From positions 4,650,001-4,714,000 of the forward strand of contig NZ_CP022521.1 of assembly GCF_002234535.1 (NCBI RefSeq): DNA of 64,000 bases, written 5' to 3'. This DNA comes from Actinoalloteichus hoggarensis (GTDB lineage: Bacteria > Actinomycetota > Actinomycetes > Mycobacteriales > Pseudonocardiaceae). Both the position numbers and the translations under genes were made by a program. Positions 33,729 to 41,950 of this stretch are shown one piece after another; the stretch's first letter is position 1; every line of letters starts with the position of its first letter. Below the pieces are notes generated by a model. The model was given only the letters and a program-made list of their open reading frames with translations, ran no database searches and was not told the origin of the DNA.

Positions 33729-34846
33729 TCACCGACCGCCTTCAGGAAAGTCTGGGCGACTGTGGTGGGCAGATAGTCCCGCGAGCGGTAGTACGCAGCC
33801 CTGGCTGTTTCGACGTAGCGTAGCCGGTCCGCCATCAGGTCCTGCGCAGCCTTCCAGAGCGCGTCTTCGCCGAGTGTCGGAGGCACCACGACTCCCCCGG
33901 CGCCCGGACCTGAGCCGATGAGGTGTGGAAGGTTGTCGACGGCGAAAGCGACGACTGGCGTGCCGACGGCCATGGCTTCCAGGGCGACCAGGCCGAAGCT
34001 CTCCCGCAGCGAGGGCACGATGACGACGGCGGCCTCGGCCAACCAGGCAGGCACGTCGTGCCAGGCCAGGCCGCCACGTCGGAACGAGGCGATGCGGAGG
34101 TGAGCGGCGGCGAATCGGCAGCGAGCGAGCTCGTCGTCTTGAGCTCCGTCGCGGGTCTCGAAGGCGGCGTCGGCCACGATCACATCCACGGGTCGGGTGA
34201 TCAGGCGCCCAGCGGTCAGCAGGGCGGCGACGTTCTTCTCGGCACCGAGCCGGGCCAGCGCTCGGATCGGGCCCCTGGTGCGCAGCTGTGCACGGCGGGC
34301 CGGTGCGGTGGGGGCAGGGTCGTGAAGCAGGGCGTTGGGCACGATCCGCCACCGGGTCGTGTCGTGGCCTCGGGCGGTGGCCTGGTCGGGAACGACCGCG
34401 GAGGGTGCGATCACGTGACGGGCGCGGCCGAGGGCGGGTTGCAGGTCCTCATCGTGGCCGAGGACGTGAGCCGCCAGTACCGGAACGGCTCGATGTCCGA
34501 CGGCGATGCGACCCAGACCCCAGAGGGCGTCGCAGTAGACGGTGATGTCGACGTCGTGGGTGTCGAAGACGGTCTCCAGCTCGCCGGCGATCGCGTCGCT
34601 GTCGGCGTGGATCGCGGCGCGGAGCGTCATGTCGTCGCAGGGAAAGGCGATGCGGGGTGTGGTCAGGCGGATCACGTCGTCGCGCTGGTGAGGTTGGGCG
34701 GCGGCGGTCACGATGACGGCGTGGTGGCCGAGGTCGCGCAGTCCTTGTGCCAGGGCGGCCGTGGCGCGTTCGATCCCGGCGGGGGCGTCAGGTGTGTAGG
34801 AGGCGAGGACGAAGGCCACGGTGCGAGGTCGGTGGTCGTCAGCCAC
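33725..34846 (-). CDS. Family 4 glycosyltransferase
   Basis: 373 residues. GT-B fold: N-terminal ASYTPDAPAGIERATAALAQ (GG-like acceptor loop), middle IRALARLGAEKNVAALL (start of the nucleotide-sugar domain) and VVIVPSLRESFGLVALEAMA with GTPVVAFAVDNLPHLI, the EX7E donor-binding motif. No signal or membrane segment. It overlaps the phosphoribosyltransferase gene by 8 bases. Confidence 0.92.
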   Translation of the reverse strand: MADDHRPRTVAFVLASYTPDAPAGIERATAALAQGLRDLGHHAVIVTAAAQPHQRDDVIRLTTPRIAFPCDDMTLRAAIHADSDAIAGELETVFDTHDVDITVYCDALWGLGRIAVGHRAVPVLAAHVLGHDEDLQPALGRARHVIAPSAVVPDQATARGHDTTRWRIVPNALLHDPAPTAPARRAQLRTRGPIRALARLGAEKNVAALLTAGRLITRPVDVIVADAAFETRDGAQDDELARCRFAAAHLRIASFRRGGLAWHDVPAWLAEAAVVIVPSLRESFGLVALEAMAVGTPVVAFAVDNLPHLIGSGPGAGGVVVPPTLGEDALWKAAQDLMADRLRYVETARAAYYRSRDYLPTTVAQTFLKAVGE

Positions 34847-35444
34847 GCAGGATCACCTCGGCCGGTCCCGACAGCCCTTCCAGGTGCGCGTCGTGTGGTG
34901 GGGCGGGTTCCCACGGGAAGGCGACCCAGTCGGCGACGTCCCAGCAGTACAGATCGGGTACCCGGGTGGCGCCGAGGTTGCGGCACAGCGTGGCGGTGAG
35001 CAGGCGGGTCCCCGGTGTCGTCCACGGCGTGAGTGCGGTGGTGACGGCGTCGAGGGTGGCGCCGGTGCCGCAGATGTCGTCGACGAGCAGGACGGTGCCC
35101 GCCAGACCGTCCGGTGTTCGCAGCGCTGCGGGCAGGGTGCTGATGTCACAGGCGACGTTGCCGGTAGCCGGGAGAAAAGCGGCGTCGGTGGCGTTGTGTC
35201 GAGCGGTGATCCGATGCGCGGCCAGGCCGAGGGCGTCGGCGATGATCCGAGAGGGGAACAGGCCGCCGTGAGCGATGCCGATGACCGTCGAGATCTGGCC
35301 GAGTTCGCGGGTCGCCGCGGCCAGCCGACGGCAGGCGTAGGCGTGTGTGTCGGTGTCGAGGGTCCAGATGCGGCGGTGCTCGAACACTCGGCCGGTCGGT
35401 GTGGGTGCGGCGGAGCCACGCCTGAAGTCGGGATGCAGGGTCAT
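34839..35444 (-). CDS. Phosphoribosyltransferase-fold protein
   Basis: 201 residues. GTVLLVDDICGTGATLDAV is the PRPP-binding motif of type I PRTases, and ISTVIGIAHGGLFPSRIIAD the preceding PPi loop. In a preQ0 context a base-to-nucleotide transfer on a deazapurine, as in toyocamycin-type pathways, is possible, but the base specificity cannot be read from the sequence. ATGA overlap with the radical SAM gene. Confidence 0.88.
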   Translation of the reverse strand: MTLHPDFRRGSAAPTPTGRVFEHRRIWTLDTDTHAYACRRLAAATRELGQISTVIGIAHGGLFPSRIIADALGLAAHRITARHNATDAAFLPATGNVACDISTLPAALRTPDGLAGTVLLVDDICGTGATLDAVTTALTPWTTPGTRLLTATLCRNLGATRVPDLYCWDVADWVAFPWEPAPPHDAHLEGLSGPAEVILRG

Positions 35445-36400
35445 GCGGAGCCGTCCTCTCCGGTCAGCGCCAGGTCGTCTGCGCTGCGCAGCGGGTGCAG
35501 TGTGGTGATGCCGGTGCTGTCGGGATCGTTGCGCCAGACATGTCCGTCGGCGCGGATCACGGTGAATCCCCCCGCCGCCGCGCGAGTCCTCAGCCGAACC
35601 GTGACTTCCGCGGGCACGTCGAGAGTGTCGATGAGGTCCTGAGCTCGCTGGTCGGAGAGTTGTTCGTCCGCGGCCAGGTGCCGGCCTTCCCCGATGGGGA
35701 GCATCTGGAGGAAGGTGACGCCGCTGGTACCGAGTTCGGCGGCGAGGTCGACCATCGCCTGGGCATGGTGCTGGTTGGAGCGCAGGAGGACGGTCTGGAG
35801 CCGCAGCGGAATGCCGTGATCCCGTGCGACGCTGATTCCTTGGACTGCGCGCGCGAAGCTTCCGGTTCCCCGCCACCGGTCGTGGCGGGCCGAATCGGGT
35901 CCGTCCAGGCTGACGCGGACGGCGTCGACCTTGCCTGCGAGCTCGACGGCTCGGCGAGCGAGGTGCCAGCCGTTGGTGGTGACACTGACCGCCGTGCTCG
36001 GTGAGAGTCGGTCGAGCAGCGCCGTCAGGTCGCGTAGCAGCAGTGGTTCGCCTCCGGAGACGTCGACGCCCAGAACGCCGGAGCCGCCGAGGATCTCGGC
36101 GATGCGCAGGCGCGCGGCGGGAAAGACGTCTGCGACGCGGGTGTCGTCGAGGCAGTACGGGCAGGAGAGGTTGCAGCGGGTCAGTGGGGACCAGCACACA
36201 CTGACCGGCAGTCGGCCACGGAGTTGGTGGGCAGCGATGGTCGGCCAGGCGTTGATCTGGGCGTCGTCGAGCCGGACGCGACCGGGCTGTAGTGGGTGAA
36301 AGGCCCTGTGAGTGAGGCCGGTCAGCGGGTCGTGCACGACGGCGATGCCTGCCCGCGTGCCTGCGGCGACTGTTCGATTTCCAGCGCCGGGTGGGTTCAT
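35441..36400 (-). CDS. Radical SAM protein
   Basis: 319 residues. SVCWSPLTRCNLSCPYCLDD gives the Cx3Cx2C cluster (about residue 74-81), followed by GVDVSGGEPLLLRDL, VSVTTNGWHL and AVRVSLDGPD, the usual barrel landmarks of the MoaA/PqqE/anaerobic sulfatase-maturase side of the family. No Cys-rich SPASM tail is evident (the C-terminus has none of the extra Cys), so an unusual small-molecule or peptide substrate is likely. ATGA overlaps on both sides. Confidence 0.9.
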   Translation of the reverse strand: MNPPGAGNRTVAAGTRAGIAVVHDPLTGLTHRAFHPLQPGRVRLDDAQINAWPTIAAHQLRGRLPVSVCWSPLTRCNLSCPYCLDDTRVADVFPAARLRIAEILGGSGVLGVDVSGGEPLLLRDLTALLDRLSPSTAVSVTTNGWHLARRAVELAGKVDAVRVSLDGPDSARHDRWRGTGSFARAVQGISVARDHGIPLRLQTVLLRSNQHHAQAMVDLAAELGTSGVTFLQMLPIGEGRHLAADEQLSDQRAQDLIDTLDVPAEVTVRLRTRAAAGGFTVIRADGHVWRNDPDSTGITTLHPLRSADDLALTGEDGSA

Positions 36401-37431
36401 CGGAGATCCTCGCAGGTGTCGAGCAGGGTGGTCATGGTGTGCCGAACCTGGTCGGTGCGACCTCGTGGCGCAGGTTGGTCGAGCAGCGCGCGATAGTGGG
36501 CGAGGGTGGCGGGCCAGGCGGCGAGCTTGCGGTGCCATTGGGCGGCGGCGTCGGGAGGGTCGAGGTGATAGCCGACTGCCTGGCGGAGCGGGATGACGAG
36601 AAGGCCCGCGGCGATCAGGCACGCGCCGAGGTAGGTGTCCTCCATGCCCCAGCCGAGCCGGTCGAAAGACGGTTCGAATCCTCCGACGTCCAAGACGGCG
36701 ACTCGCGGGACGGCGAGTACGGCGGTGACGACCATGCGGGGCAGGTCCCAGTCGTGGTAGCGGGCTCCGTGGCCGAGGTCGAGCAGGTCACGGGTGTGAT
36801 CCAGGGGCCTGCCATCGAGCGATTCGGCGAGGATCAGTCCTGAGTAGGGCAGGGTGACCCCGACAGGTGGTCGCCATGTGACGCGGTGATCGGCTGCCAG
36901 CGCGGGCGACTCCCCGGGAAGATGTCGGCCGTCCTGGTGTGTCGAATAGGGCAGGTTGTGGCGGAAGCCCACCAGTACGGCGGTGTCGGTGGCGCGGGCG
37001 GCGACGTCGGTGACGACGTGCGGGGGCAGCACGATGTCGCCGTCGAGGAAGAGCACTGTCTCCCCCGTGGCGAGATGCGTGCCGAGGGTGCGTGCGGTTC
37101 CGGCGCCATGACGACGTGGCAGCCGCACGGCGCGGGTGACGACCGGGTGCGCGGCGGCGATGGTCGTGGTGTCGTCGGTGGAGGCGTCGTCGACGACGAT
37201 CACCTCGATGGGATGCGGGTGGTGCTGGCCCGCCAGCGCGTCTAGGACGGCGCTGAGGCTGTGACCGACCTGGTGAGCCGGGATCACCACCGAGACGGTG
37301 CGGGCGGCGGAGAGGCGGCAGTCCGGCTGGGTGGGCTGGTGCCATCCGATTCCGGCGATGGCCTCGAAGCCCGCGGTGTTGGGGGTGTAGGCGTTGCTGC
37401 GGTGGATCAGTTCGGTACGCAGGGTCGTCAT
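36397..37431 (-). CDS. Family 2 glycosyltransferase
   Basis: 344 residues. SVVIPAHQVGHSLSAVLDAL, EVIVVDDASTDDTTTIA and ETVLFLDGDIVLPPHVV define a GT-A fold with a DxD metal site; GWGMEDTYLGACLIAAG is the catalytic ED motif. ATG 37431 overlaps the previous stop; ATG 37437 is an alternative. Confidence 0.92.
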   Translation of the reverse strand: MTTLRTELIHRSNAYTPNTAGFEAIAGIGWHQPTQPDCRLSAARTVSVVIPAHQVGHSLSAVLDALAGQHHPHPIEVIVVDDASTDDTTTIAAAHPVVTRAVRLPRRHGAGTARTLGTHLATGETVLFLDGDIVLPPHVVTDVAARATDTAVLVGFRHNLPYSTHQDGRHLPGESPALAADHRVTWRPPVGVTLPYSGLILAESLDGRPLDHTRDLLDLGHGARYHDWDLPRMVVTAVLAVPRVAVLDVGGFEPSFDRLGWGMEDTYLGACLIAAGLLVIPLRQAVGYHLDPPDAAAQWHRKLAAWPATLAHYRALLDQPAPRGRTDQVRHTMTTLLDTCEDLR

Positions 37432-37919
37432 CGCCATCCCCAGTCGTCGAGGACGGCTTCGGCGGCCGCCCAGCCGCGCGGGTCGGGCAGGCAGGTCAGC
37501 CGGATGCGGTCGAGGTGATCGAAGAGTCTGGTCAGGGCGACGAGGTAGAGGGGTTCGACGATGGTCAGGATGTCGGTGATCGGCGAGTCGGCGGCGAGTT
37601 CGGTGTCCAGTTGCGGCCCGACTCTGCGACCTAGTCGGCGTGCGGCCAGCGTGCTGGTGATCCGATGGTCGTAGGGAGTGATCGGCTGGTCGGGGTGGAG
37701 CAGGCCGTGTTCGGCGGACAGAATGCGGACCCGCGCCCGCAGGTCGGGGCGCTCGGCGAGGTGTTCCCGCAGCTGGGGAACACATCCACCCTGGTAGAGC
37801 CTCAGCGCGGGAACAGGGTCCGTGGTGTCGAGCTTCCGGCGGGAGCAGCCCACGATGATCAGGCCTCCGGCGGCGGTCAGTCGCCTGTTGGTCGCCGAGG
37901 GCGCCAGCAGCGTGGTCAT
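37428..37919 (-). CDS. DUF6884-like protein
   Basis: 163 residues. GGLIIVGCSRRKLDTTDPVP, YQGGCVPQLREHL and RILSAEHGLLHPDQPITPYD are typical of DUF6884 and related proteins, which occur in phages and mobile islands near DNA-modification and queuosine-type genes and have a ribosyltransferase-like look. Function not established. Coupled by ATGA overlaps to the FGE-like gene upstream and GT2 downstream. Confidence 0.8.
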   Translation of the reverse strand: MTTLLAPSATNRRLTAAGGLIIVGCSRRKLDTTDPVPALRLYQGGCVPQLREHLAERPDLRARVRILSAEHGLLHPDQPITPYDHRITSTLAARRLGRRVGPQLDTELAADSPITDILTIVEPLYLVALTRLFDHLDRIRLTCLPDPRGWAAAEAVLDDWGWR

Positions 37920-38473
37920 GGCGCAATCACCACCCGAAGGCCGATCCCCGGCGACCGGAGATCGGTCGGGGCGGCGTTGAGGAAGGTGCACCGGGCGTAC
38001 AACGGCGACGAGGCGTAGGACCCGCCCCGAATGACTGCCCCCGCTCCCATGGTCGGGGTGGCGGTCCATTCCCAGACGTTGCCGGCGACATCGAGGATTC
38101 CCTCGGGCGTCGCACCATCGGAGTGGGCATCGACCGGGACCGTGTAGGCGTGACCGGCGTCCCGCAGGTTCGCCAAGGTCGGGTTCCATGGTTGATCGCC
38201 CCACGGCCACTGCCGCCGTTCGGCACCGGCCGCCATCCACTCCCACTCGGCCGAGCGCGGCAGTCGTCCGCCCAGTGTTGCGGCGACAGCGACGGCGTCG
38301 TCGTGATCGAGGTCGGTCACCGGGTGGTGCCGCGATCCGCAGGGCGGAATGCGGTCGAGCTGGGCGTAGGTGATGGGGGTGCGGGTCCAGCGAAGGGTGG
38401 GGATGCGAACACGACGGGCGCGGTCGCCGAATCTGCTCACGCCCCCGCGAACAGTGATCCATTCCAGATCCAT
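37916..38473 (-). CDS. FGE/SUMF1-fold (C-type-lectin-like) protein without the copper cysteines
   Basis: 185 residues. ATLGGRLPRSAEWEWMAAGA, WPWGDQPWNPTLANL, GNVWEWTATPTMG and VIRGGSYASSPLYARC show the formylglycine-generating-enzyme sulfatase-modifying fold in nearly minimal form. Catalytic FGEs have two close Cys after RGGSY (CxxxxC); here that loop is SSPLYA and only one unrelated Cys follows, so oxidase activity is unlikely. The same fold serves as the variable protein of diversity-generating retroelements, notable because a reverse transcriptase gene ends 6 bp upstream. Confidence 0.88.
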   Translation of the reverse strand: MDLEWITVRGGVSRFGDRARRVRIPTLRWTRTPITYAQLDRIPPCGSRHHPVTDLDHDDAVAVAATLGGRLPRSAEWEWMAAGAERRQWPWGDQPWNPTLANLRDAGHAYTVPVDAHSDGATPEGILDVAGNVWEWTATPTMGAGAVIRGGSYASSPLYARCTFLNAAPTDLRSPGIGLRVVIAP

Positions 38474-38479
38474 GTCAGG

Positions 38480-39451
38480 TCAGCCTCCGATCAGGAAGAG
38501 GTCTTCAGGGTTGGCGTGGCCCCGGGCACGGACTCGGCTCTTGGCCGTGTTCGGACTCAGACCGTGACGGCGCAGCGCGTTGCGGATCACGGCGAACGCC
38601 GCGTCGGCGGACTCGCGGGTGTGTGCGAAGGCGCAGTAGTCGTCGGCGAACCGCACCACCGAGAGACCGTGAAGTTCTCGATCCACTCGGGACAGGCGCA
38701 GCGTCAGCAGCAGTGGCGACAGCCCCGAACCCGGTGTCAGGGGCTGCGGCAACCCGGTGAGCGCCGTGCGCAGCCGGGCCAGGAACGTGCCGTCATGCAC
38801 ATGCTCGGCGACCCAGTCGACGACCTCGTCGACGGTGGCGCCCTCCGAAGCGGTCGCCACGTCAAGATCGGCGACCCATAGGCGCCCCGCGGCCATGTGC
38901 ACGGCCGCCTGCCGCACGGCCGTGATACGACTACGACCCGGCCGGAACCCGGAGGCCCAGTCCACGAAGACCCGGTTCTCCAGAATCGGTTCCAGGGCAT
39001 TACGCAGCGCTCGGTGCACCACCCGATCCCGCACCGTCGGGATCACCGCAGCCAGCCGCTTGCCTGCGAAGGTGGTGATCCCCGCCGAACGCACGACGTC
39101 CGGCTGCCACGTTCCCTCCCGAAGCTGTTCGGCCAGCTCCGGCACCAGCTCGCGGGAGCGGCGACGCAGTTCGGCCCAGGTCATCTCATCGGCCCCTGGT
39201 GCGGAGGTTCGCCGACCGCACTGCCGCAGGGCTCGTCGGAGCCGCGTCTCGGTCAGCATCGGCATCAAGGAATGCGGGGCGATCGTCTGCGGTGGCTCGT
39301 CGTGATGCGCTACCGTGGGAATCGCTTGGGCGGCAGGAACGATCCCTGCATCGCGTGTCACCGGTCCGCAATCCCACACACGCGGATCGCGATCAGGAGA
39401 ACGACGGCCCCGCCCAAGCCCGTTCGCGCTGGTGTTCAGTGGTTGGTTCAT
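38480..39451 (-). CDS. Reverse transcriptase, group II-like, short
   Basis: 323 residues. After an unrecognised N-terminus of about 70 residues come RT0-RT3 (VIPTVRDRVVHRALRNALEP, DWASGFRPGRSRITAVRQA, LWVADLDVATA with the first catalytic Asp about 192), LTPGSGLSPLLLTLRLSRVD (RT4; GLSP not the SQ of DGR enzymes), VVRFADDYCAFA (catalytic FADD about 269) and GLSPNTAKSRV (RT6). It stops soon after, without thumb/maturase or endonuclease. ATG 39451 overlaps the queC stop (ATGA), so it is translationally coupled to queC. Family unassigned; no msr/msd or template repeat seen next to it. Confidence 0.92.
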   Translation of the reverse strand: MNQPLNTSANGLGRGRRSPDRDPRVWDCGPVTRDAGIVPAAQAIPTVAHHDEPPQTIAPHSLMPMLTETRLRRALRQCGRRTSAPGADEMTWAELRRRSRELVPELAEQLREGTWQPDVVRSAGITTFAGKRLAAVIPTVRDRVVHRALRNALEPILENRVFVDWASGFRPGRSRITAVRQAAVHMAAGRLWVADLDVATASEGATVDEVVDWVAEHVHDGTFLARLRTALTGLPQPLTPGSGLSPLLLTLRLSRVDRELHGLSVVRFADDYCAFAHTRESADAAFAVIRNALRRHGLSPNTAKSRVRARGHANPEDLFLIGG

Positions 39452-40146
39452 TCCTCGCACCGTCCTGCCGCATAGCAGGTCGGGTCGGCGACGCCTGCGA
39501 ACGCGAACGCCTCGGCACGCTCGACACAGGTTCCGCACGTCCCGCAGTGGACCGTCGCCCCGCGATAACACGACCAGGTCTTCCCGAAGGGGACACCCAG
39601 CGCGGCACCGAGCTTGACGATGTCGGTCTTGCTCTGGGACAGGAACGGGGCCAGGACGGTGAAGTTCTCCGGGAGGAATCCTTCGTTACCACGACGAGCT
39701 GCCTCGGTGAAGCGCTCGACGAAGGCCGGTCGGCAGTCCGGGTAGACCGTGTGGTCCCCGGCATGTGCGCCGAAGGCCACCGCATCCGCCTGCCGCACCA
39801 CCGCCAGGCCGACCGCGACGGCGAGCATGATCGCGTTCCGGTTCGGCACGACCGTAGCCTTCATGGACTCCTCGGTGTAGTGCCCGTCGGGAACAGTGAC
39901 GGCCTCATCGGTCAACGCCGACCCACTCAACAGAGACGCCAGACTGGTCAGGTCGACCACCTGGTGCTCGACGGCGAGCAGGTCGGCGATCCCTGCGGCA
40001 TGGCGCAGCTCGATGCGGTGGCGCTGGCCGTAGTCGAAGGACAGCATCGTCACCTCGGAGTTGCAGGCGACCAGCCAGTACGCCAACACGGTGGAGTCCA
40101 ATCCGCCGGAGGCGACGAGCACCGCATGTCGAGGCGGACGCAACAT
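39448..40146 (-). CDS. queC: 7-cyano-7-deazaguanine (preQ0) synthase QueC
   Basis: 232 residues. VLVASGGLDSTVLAYWL is the PP-loop, SFDYGQRHRIEL follows, VPNRNAIMLAVAVGLA and HAGDHTVYPDCRPAF are QueC signatures, and the zinc site CYRGATVHCGTCGTCVERA is complete. Length and motifs are those of an authentic QueC, not the divergent QatC type. ATG 40146 follows the previous stop by 7 bp. Confidence 0.95.
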   Translation of the reverse strand: MLRPPRHAVLVASGGLDSTVLAYWLVACNSEVTMLSFDYGQRHRIELRHAAGIADLLAVEHQVVDLTSLASLLSGSALTDEAVTVPDGHYTEESMKATVVPNRNAIMLAVAVGLAVVRQADAVAFGAHAGDHTVYPDCRPAFVERFTEAARRGNEGFLPENFTVLAPFLSQSKTDIVKLGAALGVPFGKTWSCYRGATVHCGTCGTCVERAEAFAFAGVADPTCYAAGRCEE

Positions 40147-40153
40147 GTAGGCC

Positions 40154-40612
40154 TCAGCGAACACGGCCACCACCCCGTCGAGCACCGGCGACCGACCGGC
40201 AGGCGGCGACCACGACGCTCTGCGGAGGAAGCGACCCGGCGACAACGGCGGCGCCGTCCCACCACCGCGGTCCTTCCCGCCCGACACACGAGTCGGTCAC
40301 GGTGAACAGAGTTCCCACCGGTGCGAAACGGATGCCCACGAGCGCCAGCTCTTCCTGAATGGAAGGGCGTAGTGGCATACGGGGGCCCGTGAGCAGCGTC
40401 CATTCGACATCGCCGTCAACGCCCAGAATCGGTGCTCGCATGAGACGCACGGTGAGGAAGGCGTCAACCTGCGCCGCCACGCCCGAGGGCATCGTCACCG
40501 CGTCCACACCGTCGCCCAGAACCAGCCGACCAGGTGCCACCGGGTTGCTGCCTGGGGCGACATTCGGCATCCGACCCACGTCGAGCAGGAGGTGTTGTCG
40601 AGAAGAAGTCAT
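40154..40612 (-). CDS. Hypothetical protein, primase-polymerase-associated style, 152 aa
   Basis: LVLGDGVDAVTMPSGVAAQV, DGDVEWTLLTGPRMPL and IRFAPVGTLFTVTDS recall a group of actinomycete proteins annotated as bifunctional DNA primase-like, where D.V.MP..LG is followed by a short beta domain. No catalytic residues can be assigned. It precedes queC by 7 bp and overlaps the gene before it (ATGA). Confidence 0.6.
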   Translation of the reverse strand: MTSSRQHLLLDVGRMPNVAPGSNPVAPGRLVLGDGVDAVTMPSGVAAQVDAFLTVRLMRAPILGVDGDVEWTLLTGPRMPLRPSIQEELALVGIRFAPVGTLFTVTDSCVGREGPRWWDGAAVVAGSLPPQSVVVAACRSVAGARRGGGRVR

Positions 40613-40938
40613 TCGTCACGGCTCCCTGATGAACGAGCAGAGATTGGGACGTGGCGGGGCCGGAGGCATCGGGGCCGGTCCGGCCCCGCCACGGGTCTTC
40701 GCGGGGCAGGCCGCCGCCAACCGGATGAGGTCGGCACCGCGGCCGTGGCCATAGAGGGCATGTCAAGCGGTACGGCCGGCGATCCGACCGCCATCGCGGT
40801 GATCAGCCGGGTGGGACAGGCCGCCGTCGCACTGAGCTCGGTAACCAACCGATCAGCGCAAAGCCGGAGTCCAGCGCGTTCGTGGACGCACGCCAGTGCG
40901 CGGTGTCGGGAAACCTGTCGACGGCTCGCCGTCGTCAC
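40609..40938 (-). CDS. Hypothetical protein, possible first gene of the RT operon
   Basis: Up to 109 residues; start uncertain. Its stop overlaps the next start as ATGA, the same coupling used throughout the operon, which is the main support. Sequence (HRALACVHERAGLRLCADRL, PSMATAAVPTSSGWRRPAP) is Arg/Pro/Ala-rich with no recognised domain. The stretch 40939-41698 upstream has no supported gene and should contain the operon promoter. Confidence 0.4.
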   Translation of the reverse strand: MTTASRRQVSRHRALACVHERAGLRLCADRLVTELSATAACPTRLITAMAVGSPAVPLDMPSMATAAVPTSSGWRRPAPRRPVAGPDRPRCLRPRHVPISARSSGSRDE

Positions 40939-41698
40939 CGCGCAGCAAGCCGCGAGCAGACCCGCGACGATGGCAGGCGTCAGAAGTCAGGTGACCGAGA
41001 CCCGTCCCGCCGAACACGGCCGCCGAGCACACACCGGACCGTCAGTCGCATCTCACGCATCAGCCGCGTGGGCTCATGCCTGGGGCATCGCAGAACCTCA
41101 CGTCCTGCGAATCGCTGCGAGAGCGTCATCACCAACTCCAAAGATCAGCGAGTCCCTTGCCCTGAACCCGACACGGGTTCAGCATCGAATTCGATGCCCT
41201 CAGCTGGAGGTAGGAAGCACTCCTCCACCTCTGCATCCGGCACCGAACCGAGCTAAACCGGCCCGATCAAGATCGACCAGAGCGTCGGCGCTACGGGACC
41301 ACGGCGCTGACGCGGCGTCACCCGAGCTGACCTGCGCATTCGGTTCCCGATGATCAACGGGTCGTCACCCGTACCGGGTATCGGAGGACAGCCGCTCCTC
41401 AAACCCGATCCCTGGCACGCACGATGCCGGTTCGACATCGATGAGAGGACCACGAAATCGAGATGCAGCACGCGACTGGATGTGCGGTCGCCGGCGAACG
41501 GGAATGCGGCGGCGCATCAGGCGACGGGAAGCACGCTCGCCGCTGGGCTACGTGCCTTGATGCCTCAGCGATCCGTGTTGTGCACGGCCGTGAGCCGCAT
41601 CGATCGCCTACGTCGACGCGCTGCATGTCACCGGCCCCAATGAAGAACACAGAGCCGTGGTCTAGGCTTTTCCTGGACGAGTCGATTCAAGGAGAGAC

Positions 41699-41950
41699 AT
41701 GTCCGTCGTCGAGTTACGCAACGACTTAGCAGGATTGATGGAGATATTGGATGCCTTCCCCGCCAACCGGCTGACGTATGCGGCATCGACCGCGGACTCA
41801 ACACTGCAACGTGTTCTCGCGTCGAGCGCGGCAGTGTCCGCTGATCAGGCTTACCGTCGCAGTGCAGCGGCCCGCCGTGATGTCGACAGGAGTGCGCAGG
41901 ACATTCAGGACTGCCACCGTGCACTGCACGAGTATATGAAAGTTCTATGA
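41699..41950 (+). CDS. Helical protein, 83 aa, leading a toxin/immunity operon
   Basis: MSVVELRNDLAGLMEILDAF, TADSTLQRVLASSAAVSADQ and DIQDCHRALHEYMKVL: all helical, similar in size and style to 22196-22450. Likely a chaperone or targeting partner of the following gene, with which it overlaps (ATGA at 41947). AAGGAGAGAC lies just before the start. Confidence 0.7.
   Translation: MSVVELRNDLAGLMEILDAFPANRLTYAASTADSTLQRVLASSAAVSADQAYRRSAAARRDVDRSAQDIQDCHRALHEYMKVL

Noticed and set aside
37916-39451. Calling the RT and FGE-like pair a diversity-generating retroelement
   Set aside because: No template repeat seen, and the RT4 motif is GLSP, not the SQ of DGR enzymes; kept only as a question.
40592-41353. 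253-codon plus-strand frame
   Set aside because: Low-complexity Arg/Ser/Ala sequence antisense to a frame that is coupled to the RT operon.
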